Notes under the pieces: generated by a model
Database searches by the model: none
Seen by the model: only the letters and a program-made list of their open reading frames with translations
Told to the model about the DNA's origin: nothing
Shown here: in pieces, positions 7,330-14,222 of the stretch
Layout: each line of letters starts with the position of its first letter
Position numbering within the stretch: the first letter of the stretch is position 1
Position numbers and translations under genes: made by a program
Assembly: GCA_014377915.1 (NCBI GenBank)
Contig: JACMOT010000347.1
Location: 1 to 18,108 of the forward strand
Length of the DNA: 18,108 bases
Source: Tardiphaga sp.
GTDB lineage: Bacteria; Pseudomonadota; Alphaproteobacteria; Rhizobiales; Xanthobacteraceae
Reading direction: 5' to 3'

Positions 7330-8217
7330 CTAGGCCAGAATGGATCTGACCAACTCCCGCTCCAGAAGAATGAAGTCGAAGAAGGCCGCGATGCGCGGCG
7401 CATGTCTGAGGTCGGGATGCGTCAGCAGGCGCCAGCTACGCGACAATTCTGCAATCGGCCCGAGCACACGGACGAGATCGGGCTCGGCATCGCCCAGCGA
7501 TGCGGGGAGGGGCCCGATGCCTAATCCCGACTTCACGGCGTAGATCAGGCCCAGCACACTGTTGGTACGTGCCGTCAATTTCGACTCCGGTGCCACGGCC
7601 TGAAGCCAGACCGATGCGCGGTGCGCGCTGAGCGACTGGTCGAATCCCACAAGGTGATGGTTCGGCAGGTCGTTCACGGTCGCCGGCTTGCCGTGCAGGT
7701 CGATGTAACCCTGGCTGGCGTAAACAGCCCAGATCGAGTCGGCGACCTTGCGGCCGACAAGGTCGTCGTCGGTATCGCCGGATCGGAAGGCGACGTCGGC
7801 CTCGCCCTTCGACAAGTCGAGGTATCGGTCGCTGGTCACGAACTCGATCCGGAGCCCAGGATGCAGGGTCTGGAAGCGTTCGACCAGAGCGGACTTGGTC
7901 ATGCGGCCAATAACCGGCTCGGGGCAGGTCACCCGGATGACGCCGGTCAGATCGTGCGCCTCGTCGTTGACCCGACGCTGGAAGTCGGTCACCGCGGCTT
8001 CGATGCGCTCGGCGAGAGGCAGCAACTCTTCGCCGAATTGTGTCAGGCGATAGCCCGACGGATGCCGCTGCACCAGTGGCCGCCCGATCGCTCGTTCCAG
8101 TTCGGCCAGCCGTCTCTGAACCGTCGACTGACTGAGCCGCAGCGATTTTCCCGCAGCGATCGTGCTGCGATGCCGCGCGACGGCCAGAAAGTATTTCAGG
8201 TCGTTCCAGTCGAACAT
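7330..8217 (-). CDS. LysR-family transcriptional regulator
   Basis: 295 aa from the ATG at 8215-8217. An upstream TTG at 8253 would add 12 residues that are not family-like. MFDWNDLKYFLAVARHRSTI is the standard beginning. The winged helix-turn-helix spans about residues 4-63 (AAGKSLRLSQSTVQRRLAEL, with LVQRHPSGYRLTQFGEELL as wing and linker helix). Residues ~90-290 form the two-lobed effector-binding domain (GVIRVTCPEPVIGRM..., FVTSDRYLDLSKGEADVAFR). The form is close to the group whose second domain begins 'G-x-(V/I)-R-(V/I)-x-x-P'. It is transcribed away from the Bug-type solute-binding gene, with 125 bases between starts, the common LysR layout in which the regulator controls its divergent neighbour and itself. 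The inducer is unknown. No good SD precedes the ATG; GGAAG lies about 13 bases upstream. Confidence 0.9.
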   Translation of the reverse strand: MFDWNDLKYFLAVARHRSTIAAGKSLRLSQSTVQRRLAELERAIGRPLVQRHPSGYRLTQFGEELLPLAERIEAAVTDFQRRVNDEAHDLTGVIRVTCPEPVIGRMTKSALVERFQTLHPGLRIEFVTSDRYLDLSKGEADVAFRSGDTDDDLVGRKVADSIWAVYASQGYIDLHGKPATVNDLPNHHLVGFDQSLSAHRASVWLQAVAPESKLTARTNSVLGLIYAVKSGLGIGPLPASLGDAEPDLVRVLGPIAELSRSWRLLTHPDLRHAPRIAAFFDFILLERELVRSILA

Positions 8218-8342
8218 GACCCGATCATGCACTTCCGCGGCGGGGTAGCGCAATCCCGCGGCTTACGAAGACGGTGACGGGCTTCTAGGTTCGACGCGCC
8301 GCCACCTGTGAGTTGGTGGCCTGCCGGTTTCCGGAGACAGAG
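8218..8342. promoter_or_regulatory. Divergent LysR/Bug control region with inverted repeats
   Basis: 125 bases between two divergent starts. Two inverted repeats are visible: CCGCGG at 8235-8240 against CCGCGG at 8256-8261 (15-base spacer, next to the LysR start), and GCCACC at 8301-8306 against GGTGGC at 8315-8320 (8-base spacer). A weak plus-strand promoter TTACGA (8263-8268), 17 bases, TAGGTT (8286-8291) would start transcription near 8298, so the second repeat would sit just inside the leader of the solute-binding gene. LysR proteins usually bind dyads in such gaps, so either repeat could be its site; this is inference. Confidence 0.4.
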
Positions 8343-9320
8343 ATGAACACCTTCCAACGAAGATTGATATTCGCGCTGTGCACGATGCTATTCGCGTTGT
8401 CGGCGATCGCGCAGCCCGTCAGGGCCGAATGCCCGCAAGCTGTGAGGATCATTGTGTCCTATCCGCCCGGTTCGGCGGACGACGTGATCGCGCGACTGCT
8501 GGCGCAAAAGCTTTCCGAAGCCGGCGGACGGTTCTATGTGGAGAACCTTCCCGGTGCCGGCGGAATGATCGGCACCGCGGCGGCGGCCCGGGCGCTGCCT
8601 GACGGCTGCACGATGGTCATCGTCAACCAGAACTTCGTCGTTCAGTCGGCCGTCGGCGAGAAGCTTTCCTATCAGGTTCCCGACAGCTTCGTGCCGGTCA
8701 CGCTTCTGGTTGCGGCCCCGGAAACGATCTCGGTCAACCCGGCCGTTCCTGCAACCAGCATCAGGGAACTTGTCGAACTGGTGAAGGCAAATCCCGGCAA
8801 GTACAATTACGCCTCGCCCGGCCATGGATCGTCGCCCCACCTGGCAAGCGAGCGGCTGTTCAGACAGACGCTTGGGCTCGACGTGGTGCACGTCCCGTTC
8901 CAGGGCGGGCCTCCGGCCGTGACGTCGACGGTTGCCGGCCATACCCAGATCCTGCATCTCACACTTCCCATTGTCGCGCCGCTGGTGCGCGACGGCAGGC
9001 TTCGTCTGCTGGCCGTTGCCGGCAAGACGCGTGCTGCGGAATTTCCCGATGTTCCGACGCTGGAAGAGGCCGGCATCCCGGACCACGAGGTCGGATTCTG
9101 GAACGGGATCATACTGCCCGGCGGGACCCCCGACGATATGATCGATACCAGGCACCGGCAGATCGAACATGTCATGGCGCTGCCGGCGATAAGGGATCGG
9201 CTGGCAACGCTGGGATACACGCCGGTCAATGGGACGCGGAACGCATTCGCGGTTCAACTTCAGAGCGAACTGGGCAAGTGGAAAGCGATCGTTCGCGACG
9301 GCCACGTCAAACCGGAGTGA
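8343..9320 (+). CDS. Tripartite tricarboxylate transporter solute-binding protein (Bug/TctC family)
   Basis: 325 aa. The ATG at 8343 follows CCGGAG seven bases upstream; an upstream in-frame start at 8313 is less likely. The signal peptide is residues 1-28 (MNTFQRRLIFALCTMLFALS then AIAQPVRA, cleaved before ECPQ). The mature protein matches the family: RIIVSYPPGSADDVIARLLA at the first lobe, ENLPGAGGMIGTAAAARALPDG, YNYASPGHGSSPHLASERL and VHVPFQGGPPAVTSTVAGH, all conserved Bug segments that form the carboxylate-binding cleft. It binds organic acids or similar small molecules in the periplasm. The usual TctA and TctB membrane subunits are not in the window, making it an orphan, a common state in proteobacteria. 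It is followed 32 bases later by a methyltransferase gene and divergent from a LysR regulator that probably controls it. Confidence 0.9.
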   Translation: MNTFQRRLIFALCTMLFALSAIAQPVRAECPQAVRIIVSYPPGSADDVIARLLAQKLSEAGGRFYVENLPGAGGMIGTAAAARALPDGCTMVIVNQNFVVQSAVGEKLSYQVPDSFVPVTLLVAAPETISVNPAVPATSIRELVELVKANPGKYNYASPGHGSSPHLASERLFRQTLGLDVVHVPFQGGPPAVTSTVAGHTQILHLTLPIVAPLVRDGRLRLLAVAGKTRAAEFPDVPTLEEAGIPDHEVGFWNGIILPGGTPDDMIDTRHRQIEHVMALPAIRDRLATLGYTPVNGTRNAFAVQLQSELGKWKAIVRDGHVKPE

Positions 9321-9352
9321 TGCTCCCCGACAGTCGTTCGAAAGGGCCTGCC

Positions 9353-10234
9353 ATGAATCGCCGATCTTCCATCGACAACGACAGCGCGACCGTCGCCATG
9401 CAGGCGCAGTGGGACAACGCTGCCCGGGGCTGGCGTGACTCCGGCGCGATCATTCGGCCCTGGCTGCGGCAGGCGACGCGGGCGATGCTTGAAATGGCCG
9501 GGGTGAAGCCGGGCTGCCACGTCCTCGATGTGGCCGCCGGCGCCGGCGACCAGACCCTGGATATCGCCGAGCGGGTCGGCCCCCAGGGCCATGTGCTGGC
9601 CACCGATCTGTCGCCTGAAATTCTCGGCTTCGCCGCGCGGGAAATCGCCGCCGCAGGGCATCGCCATGTCGAGACCCGCATCTCCGACGGCCAGGCGCTG
9701 CGGGTCGAGGACGCGCGGTTCGACGCGGTGGTCTGCCGGCTTGGGCTGATGTTGTTCGGCGATCCCTTGCAAGGGCTGCGCGAGATGGCGCGCGTGCTGA
9801 AGCCTGGCGGCGGCGTCTGTACGATGGTGTTCGGGGCGCCGCAAGCCAATCCCTGTGTGACGACGCTGATGTCGACGGCGCTTAGCCACGCCGGCCTGCC
9901 ACCGCGGGATCCATTTCAGCCCGGCGGCCTGCTCAGTCTTGGCAAGCCCGGCCTGATCGATGACCTGTTCAAGCGGGCAGGATTCAGCGAAGTCGCGACG
10001 GCCAGGATCGCCGCGCCGTTCCTGCTTCCCTCCGTCAGGGACTACATGACGTTCATCCGGACTTCGGCGGGACCGATCTTGCAAATTGTGAATGGCCTTG
10101 ACGCAGGGCAAGCAGAAGCCGCATGGGCCGATATGGAGCGAGCGCTTGGCCGCTATCAAACGCAGGATGGCTGGGAAGGACCCAATGAACTGTTGTTGAC
10201 GGCAGCGAGGAAGCCGCTGCGGCGGGACAATTGA
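9353..10234 (+). CDS. Class I SAM-dependent methyltransferase
   Basis: 293 aa from the ATG at 9353, preceded by AAAGGG at 7 bases; in-frame upstream codons overlap the solute-binding gene and are rejected. Motif I is VLDVAAGAGDQTL (residues 57-69) for S-adenosylmethionine, motif II acidic D85 in LATDLSPEIL, then SDGQALRVEDARFDAVVCRL (111-130) and the post-motif LKPGGG (149-154). Together these indicate the UbiE/Methyltransf_11 type fold. The C-terminal ~120 residues form a variable substrate-capping region. The substrate cannot be read; quinone or small-molecule acceptors are possible. No signal peptide, so it is cytosolic. It sits 32 bases after the Bug protein and is probably co-transcribed, an uncommon pairing whose meaning is unclear. 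Confidence 0.88.
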   Translation: MNRRSSIDNDSATVAMQAQWDNAARGWRDSGAIIRPWLRQATRAMLEMAGVKPGCHVLDVAAGAGDQTLDIAERVGPQGHVLATDLSPEILGFAAREIAAAGHRHVETRISDGQALRVEDARFDAVVCRLGLMLFGDPLQGLREMARVLKPGGGVCTMVFGAPQANPCVTTLMSTALSHAGLPPRDPFQPGGLLSLGKPGLIDDLFKRAGFSEVATARIAAPFLLPSVRDYMTFIRTSAGPILQIVNGLDAGQAEAAWADMERALGRYQTQDGWEGPNELLLTAARKPLRRDN

Positions 10235-10245
10235 GTTGGTCAATC

Positions 10246-10271
10246 GGACGCGGTGCGGATTCATCGCGTCC
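10246..10271. terminator. Hairpin between convergent genes, possible bidirectional terminator
   Basis: A 10-bp stem with one G-T pair: GGACGCGGTG (10246-10255), 6-base loop CGGATT, CATCGCGTCC (10262-10271). It lies in the 85-base gap between the convergent methyltransferase and dctM stops. No T-run follows on either strand, so intrinsic termination would be weak; it may only protect 3' ends. Confidence 0.35.
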
Positions 10272-10319
10272 TGTTGGACGACGGCACGGTGTCGCAGTTT
10301 CGCGCCGTATGGCTGCTAC

Positions 10320-11726
10320 CTATTTCGACGGTCCGAAGTCCAGCGCCGGCATTTCGATCTGCGGGATTTCGATCTTCACATTGCTGGTGTCGACGGCGGT
10401 GGTGTCGATCCAGTAGGTGACCAGCCCCGGCCACCAGATCACGATTACCACCAGGATGATCTGCATGAACACCCAGGGCATCGCGCCCCAGTAGATGTCC
10501 GAGCTCTTCACCGACGGTGGCGCGATGCCGCGCAGATAGAACAGCGCGAAGCCGAATGGCGGGTGCATGAACGAGGTCTGCATGTTGACGCAGAGCAGCA
10601 CGCCGAACCACACCAGATCGATGCCGAGCTTGCTGGCGACCGGCGCCAGTAGCGGGATGATGATGAAGGCGATCTCGAAGAAGTCGAGGAAGAACGCCAG
10701 GAAGAACACGAAGATATTGACGAAGATCAGGAAGCCGAGCGCGCCGCCGGGGAGCCCGGCCAGCAGGTGCTCGATCCAGCGCGCCCCGTCCATGCCCTGG
10801 AACACGAGGCTGAAACAGGTCGAGCCGATCAGGATGAACACCACCATCGAGGTCAGGCGCATCGTCGAGGTCATCGCCTGCTCGACCAGCGGCCAGGTCA
10901 GGCGGCGGTGCAGGGCGGCCAGCACCATGGCGCCGACCGCGCCCATCGCGCCGGCTTCGGTGGGGGTGGCCAGGCCCATGCCGATGGTGCCGAGCACCAG
11001 GAAGATCAGCACGATCGACGGGATCATGCCCCACAGCACGCGGCTGACCAGTTTCCAGTTCAGGGGCTCGCGGACGTCGGCCGGCAGCGGCGGCATCGCG
11101 TTCGGACGCATGATCGACAGCACCACGATGTACAGGATGAAGATCACCACCTGCAGGATCGAGGGGCCGATGGCGCCAAGATACATGTCGCCGACGGAGC
11201 GGCCGAGCTGGTCGGCCAGCACGATCAGCACCAGAGAGGGCGGGATCAGCTGGGTGATGGTGCCGGACGCCGCGATCACGCCGGTGGCGACCCGCATGTC
11301 ATAGCCGTAACGGATCATGATCGGCAGCGAGATCACGCCCATCGCGATCACCGAGGCCGCGACGGTGCCGGTGATGGCGCCGAGCACGGCGCCGACGATG
11401 ATCACGGCGTAAGCGAGGCCGCCGGGGATCTTGCCGAACAGCTGGCCGGTACCTTCGAGCAGGTCCTCGGCGAGGCCGCAGCGCTCGAGGATGGCGCCCA
11501 TGAAGGTGAAGAACGGGATCGACAACAACAGGTCATTGGAGATGGTGCCGTAAAAACGGAACGGCAGCGCCTGCAGGAACACCGAGTCGAAGTGACCGGT
11601 GAGAATACCGACGATGCCGAAAAACAGACCGACGGCGGCGAGCGAAAACGCCACCGGGAATCCGATCAGCATGAACGAGATCATGGTGCCGAACATCAGC
11701 GGGGGCATTACGCCAAAGGAAAACAT
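10320..11726 (-). CDS. dctM: TRAP transporter large permease (DctM-type)
   Basis: 468 aa, about 40 longer than typical DctM proteins (around 425). It is the large membrane subunit of a sodium-driven TRAP transporter for carboxylates or related solutes. The ATG at 11724-11726 has CAGGACT about 8 bases upstream. It is highly hydrophobic with about 12 membrane segments. Family signatures include MGAILERCGLAEDLLEGTGQ, GKIPGGLAYAVIIVGAVLGA ending in ITGTVAAS, the ASGTITQLIPPS segment, GLATPTEAGAMGA, and a second-half FLDFFEIAFIIIPLLAPV. After the last helix (IILVVIVIWWPGLVTYWI) there is a polar tail of about 27 residues (TTAVDTSNVKIEIPQIEMPA...), which explains the extra length. It follows dctQ by 28 bases. 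The substrate is unknown because the DctP binding protein is not in the window. Confidence 0.93.
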   Translation of the reverse strand: MFSFGVMPPLMFGTMISFMLIGFPVAFSLAAVGLFFGIVGILTGHFDSVFLQALPFRFYGTISNDLLLSIPFFTFMGAILERCGLAEDLLEGTGQLFGKIPGGLAYAVIIVGAVLGAITGTVAASVIAMGVISLPIMIRYGYDMRVATGVIAASGTITQLIPPSLVLIVLADQLGRSVGDMYLGAIGPSILQVVIFILYIVVLSIMRPNAMPPLPADVREPLNWKLVSRVLWGMIPSIVLIFLVLGTIGMGLATPTEAGAMGAVGAMVLAALHRRLTWPLVEQAMTSTMRLTSMVVFILIGSTCFSLVFQGMDGARWIEHLLAGLPGGALGFLIFVNIFVFFLAFFLDFFEIAFIIIPLLAPVASKLGIDLVWFGVLLCVNMQTSFMHPPFGFALFYLRGIAPPSVKSSDIYWGAMPWVFMQIILVVIVIWWPGLVTYWIDTTAVDTSNVKIEIPQIEMPALDFGPSK

Positions 11727-11754
11727 CGGTTAGTCCTGACTGATCAATTGGCGG

Positions 11755-12291
11755 CTATTGCAGCGGCGCTTCATAATGGGTGTCGAGCTTGACCACACCG
11801 GCGAGCGCGGCGATTCGCTTGGCGAGTTCGGCCAGGCCCTGCAACAGCAGCAGCAGAAATCCGAGCGGCAGCACGCCTTTGATGGGCCACAGGATCAGGC
11901 CGCCGGCATTGCTGGAGACCTCCTGCAGGCGCCACGAATTCAGGAAGAACGGCGTGGTGAGATACAGCAGGAAGGTCATCGCGGGCAGCAGGAACAGCAC
12001 GAAACCGACAATATCGATCCACAGCCGCGCGCGATCGGACACCGCCGAATAGACCAGATCGACGCGGACATGCTCATTGAGGCGAAGCGTCTGCGAAGCG
12101 CCGAGGAAAACGATGCCGCCGAACATGTACCACTGGATTTCCAGCCAGCCGTTCGAACTGTAGTTGAAGAGATAACGGATCGTGGCGTTGCCCGCGCTGA
12201 TCAGGCAGGCAAGCAACACAAGCCATTTGGCAATGAAACCAAACAGGTCGCTCAGACCATCGATCGCACGTGTGATTTTAAGGACGTCCAC
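11755..12291 (-). CDS. dctQ: TRAP transporter small permease (DctQ-type)
   Basis: 178 aa, four membrane helices, partner of the large permease. The start is GTG at 12289-12291, with AAGGGGAG about 5 bases upstream, the best ribosome site in the neighbourhood; there is no nearby in-frame ATG. Signatures are ISAGNATIRYLFNYSSNGWL (about 32-51), EIQWYMFGGIVFLGASQTLR and NEHVRVDLVYSAVSDRARLW, which match the family's N-x-x-x-R-Y, E-x-Q-W and N-x-H-V-R-V-D motifs. Helices lie at about 20-39, 52-70, 93-113 and 133-155. It is the first gene of the pair. Upstream on the same strand is moaA, 192 bases away, so the pair probably has its own promoter in that gap. Confidence 0.92.
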   Translation of the reverse strand: MDVLKITRAIDGLSDLFGFIAKWLVLLACLISAGNATIRYLFNYSSNGWLEIQWYMFGGIVFLGASQTLRLNEHVRVDLVYSAVSDRARLWIDIVGFVLFLLPAMTFLLYLTTPFFLNSWRLQEVSSNAGGLILWPIKGVLPLGFLLLLLQGLAELAKRIAALAGVVKLDTHYEAPLQ

Positions 12292-12329
12292 CGCTCTCCC
12301 CTTGAACCCGTCTCCATCCCGCTGACTTG

Positions 12330-12348
12330 TTTTTCCTCACCGGAAAAA
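12330..12348. promoter_or_regulatory. Inverted repeat upstream of dctQ
   Basis: Perfect 7-base arms TTTTTCC (12330-12336) and GGAAAAA (12342-12348) around the 5-base centre TCACC. It lies 39-57 bases upstream of the dctQ GTG. The position fits an operator near the promoter or a leader hairpin. It is too weak and too AT-rich to be a normal terminator for moaA. Confidence 0.35.
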
Positions 12349-12483
12349 GCAGCTAATTGCTGGGGGCGACGTGGCGCGGCGGCACCATTTCAGCGCGCCA
12401 AGTCGCCGTCAATTGGTAATTTGACAGATTGACGCAGGGCTTTGGCCGGGGAATCGGCCTTTACAGGTCGCGCAGCGCAGCTA

Positions 12484-13515
12484 TCAGCCGCCGGTGACGC
12501 TCATATGCCGGCTGACACTTGGCCGGTTGTGGCGACGGTCAATGATGAAGTCGTGGCCCTTCGGTTTCAGTCCGATGGCGCGGTCGATCGTCTGGCTGAG
12601 CAGGGTATCGGCGGAGGAGGCGCGCAGCGGCGCGCGTAGATCCGAAGCGTCCTCATGGCCGAGGCAGGTGTGGATTGTGCCGGTACAGGTGATACGGACG
12701 CGGTTGCAGGATTCGCAGAAATTATGCGTCATCGGGGTAATGAAGCCGAGCTTGCCGCCGGTCTCGGCGATGCGAACGTAGCGGGCAGGGCCACCGGTAT
12801 CGTCGGGCAAATCGGTCAATGTGAACTTGCTGGCCAGTCGGGCGCGCAGCAGCGACAGCGGCACGTATTGGTCAATACGGCCTTCCCCGATATCGCCCAT
12901 CGGCATCACCTCGATCAGCGTTAGTGCCATTTCGCGGGCATGGCACCATTGCATCAGATCGGGGATTTCGTCTTCGTTCATGCCCTTCAAGGCCACCGCG
13001 TTGATCTTGACGGCCAGACCGGCGGCCTGCGCGGCATCGATTCCGGCCAGAACCTTGCCGAGATCGCCCCATCGGGTGATGGCGCGGAATTTTTCGGGGT
13101 CGAGCGTGTCCATCGACACGTTGATGCGGCGGACGCCGCAATCGGCCAGTTCCTGGGCATATTTAGCCAACAGCGAACCGTTGGTGGTCAGGGTCAACTC
13201 ATGCAGCGCGCCGGTCTTGAGATGGCGCGACAGCGACCGCACCAGCGACATCAGGTTGCGCCGGACCAGCGGTTCGCCGCCGGTGAGCCGCAGCTTGGTG
13301 ACGCCCTTGGCGATGAAGGTCGAGCACAGCCGGTCGAGTTCTTCCAGCGTCAGCAGGTCGGCCTTGGGCAGGAAGGTCATGTCTTCCGACATGCAATAGA
13401 AGCAGCGCAGGTCGCAACGATCGGTCACCGACACGCGCAGATAGCTGATTGTCCGGCCGAACGGGTCGATCATCGCGGACGTGGTCAGATCAGGCACTAA
13501 CGCGGATACGGTCAT
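12484..13515 (-). CDS. moaA: GTP 3',8-cyclase MoaA, molybdenum cofactor synthesis
   Basis: 343 aa, typical length. This radical-SAM enzyme converts GTP to 3',8-cH2GTP, the first step to the molybdenum cofactor, together with MoaC (not in the window). The N-terminal cluster motif is C-x3-C-x2-C (C34, C38, C41 in [10 protein letters not shown]), followed by [12 protein letters not shown], the radical-SAM GGEP segment, and TTNGSLL. The C-terminal cluster motif C-x2-C-x13-C is present in [20 protein letters not shown]. The protein ends in GG, the C-terminal double glycine known to matter in MoaA. The ATG at 13513-13515 has CAAGGCG about 8 bases upstream. It stands alone on its transcript as far as visible, with a candidate promoter and inverted repeats upstream. 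Molybdoenzymes served by it are not in the window. Confidence 0.97.
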   Translation of the reverse strand: MTVSALVPDLTTSAMIDPFGRTISYLRVSVTDRCDLRCFYCMSEDMTFLPKADLLTLEELDRLCSTFIAKGVTKLRLTGGEPLVRRNLMSLVRSLSRHLKTGALHELTLTTNGSLLAKYAQELADCGVRRINVSMDTLDPEKFRAITRWGDLGKVLAGIDAAQAAGLAVKINAVALKGMNEDEIPDLMQWCHAREMALTLIEVMPMGDIGEGRIDQYVPLSLLRARLASKFTLTDLPDDTGGPARYVRIAETGGKLGFITPMTHNFCESCNRVRITCTGTIHTCLGHEDASDLRAPLRASSADTLLSQTIDRAIGLKPKGHDFIIDRRHNRPSVSRHMSVTGG

Positions 13516-13533
13516 TCAAAACGCCTTGGCTGC

Positions 13534-13576
13534 AGAGGACTGACGTCATAGCGGACGGCATCGATAGCCGTCCTCT
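13534..13576 (-). promoter_or_regulatory. Overlapping alternative inverted repeats before moaA
   Basis: Two stems share bases. GGACGGC (13553-13559) pairs with GCCGTCC (13567-13573) across a 7-base loop, while AGAGGAC (13534-13540) pairs with GTCCTCT (13570-13576). They cannot form together because both use 13570-13573. The outer boundary is close to the predicted transcript start, so these may be a leader switch or DNA operators. Confidence 0.35.
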
Positions 13577-13577
13577 C

Positions 13578-13606
13578 AATGTAGTCACGCAGCACGGGCG
13601 GCACAA
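13578..13606 (-). promoter_or_regulatory. Candidate sigma-70 promoter of moaA
   Basis: On the minus strand, TTGTGC (13601-13606; 4 of 6 to TTGACA) is exactly 17 bases from TACATT (13578-13583; 4 of 6 to TATAAT). The transcript would begin near 13571, leaving about 55 bases of leader before the moaA ATG. This places the start inside the overlapping inverted repeats. Confidence 0.4.
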
Positions 13607-13642
13607 TCGGTGCGGAAACTATTCCGACCGTTGAAGTTGAAT

Positions 13643-14074
13643 CTATCGGGTAGGGGCCGGAAACGGGGTTCCGGTAGCCGGCGCGGCGGACGACCGCTTC
13701 TTGGCTGCCGCCTTGCGCGCGGCCCGTCGCGGCGGTGCCATCGGCTGCAGTTCCGCCATCACCGGGCTGGGATCAACCACTGTGGTCGCTGGGCTGGTAA
13801 AGTCGCCCGCTGTCCGTGTCACGGTAACGGGGACCGTCATCGGCTGGAACTTGGCAAGGGTGAAGGTCGCGCTGAAACCCGTCTCGGTCGCCAGCGGGAT
13901 TGAGCAGGGCGTTTTGCAGCTTGGCCCGATCGAGGTCACGACATCCGCGCCGGGCGGAATAGAATCAAACTGTACGGTGACGGGAGTCGGCGCCGGGCGC
14001 AACGAATCCATCGAAAAAGACGCACAGCCAGCCAGACTAAGTCCGACCGCTGTCAATACAATTACTCTACGCAT
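13643..14074 (-). CDS. PEGA-like lipoprotein with basic C-terminal tail, function unknown
   Basis: 143 aa from the ATG at 14072-14074. The 24-residue upstream extension in the same frame would bury the signal and is rejected. The N-terminus MRRVIVLTAVGLSLAGC carries a lipobox (LAGC, C17), so it should be lipid-anchored in the envelope. Residues ~32-90 (VTVQFDSIPPGADVVTSIG, PSCKTPCSIPL) resemble a PEGA-type beta domain, in which 'S-x-P-x-G-A-x-V' is the usual signature; C53 and C57 may form a disulfide. The tail (114-143) is rich in Ala, Lys, Arg and Pro (RRAARKAAAKKR), possibly binding anionic cell-wall polymer. The SD is weak (GACGGA). A candidate promoter and a CtrA-type box lie upstream. 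No enzyme role is suggested. Confidence 0.78.
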   Translation of the reverse strand: MRRVIVLTAVGLSLAGCASFSMDSLRPAPTPVTVQFDSIPPGADVVTSIGPSCKTPCSIPLATETGFSATFTLAKFQPMTVPVTVTRTAGDFTSPATTVVDPSPVMAELQPMAPPRRAARKAAAKKRSSAAPATGTPFPAPTR

Positions 14075-14117
14075 GGCGTATCCGTCACTTTGCGCGGCGA
14101 ACCGCAATTTCCATTCC

Positions 14118-14146
14118 AACATAGAAGTGCAGACAATTCGACGCAA
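14118..14146 (-). promoter_or_regulatory. Candidate sigma-70 promoter of the PEGA-like lipoprotein
   Basis: On the minus strand, TTGCGT (14141-14146) is exactly 17 bases from TATGTT (14118-14123; 4 of 6 to TATAAT). The start would fall near 14111, about 36 bases before the ATG at 14074. A CtrA-type box lies about 20 bases upstream of the -35. Confidence 0.38.
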
Positions 14147-14164
14147 CCACCGGGGCAGCGGCTG

Positions 14165-14180
14165 TTAATTGATGGTTAAC
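14165..14180. promoter_or_regulatory. Perfect CtrA-type binding box, TTAA-N7-TTAAC
   Basis: TTAA (14165-14168), seven bases, then TTAAC (14176-14180). With the preceding G the box is symmetric, so it reads as a full site on both strands. The CtrA consensus in alphaproteobacteria is TTAA-N7-TTAA(C). It lies between the gph stop and the lipoprotein gene, about 19 bases upstream of the lipoprotein's predicted -35, a position fitting activation. By chance such a site is rare in DNA this GC-rich, but it is in the most AT-rich part of the gap. Confidence 0.5.
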
Positions 14181-14222
14181 AGGTTTTCGGATGGAACCGA
14201 AATTCTCAGTGTTGCGAAGCCA

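Noticed and set aside
10767..11792. A 341-codon plus-strand open frame antisense to dctM
   Set aside because: Very rich in His, Asp, Arg and Gln with no recognisable pattern; it is the complement of a hydrophobic membrane gene.
8343..12291. Bug protein acting as the missing binding subunit of the TRAP permease
   Set aside because: Bug/TctC proteins belong to the TTT family and are not known to pair with DctQM; the genes are on opposite strands in separate units.
12292..12483. Sigma-54 promoter for dctQ (TTGGCGCG...)
   Set aside because: The GG is not followed by GC at the required 10-base spacing, so the match fails.
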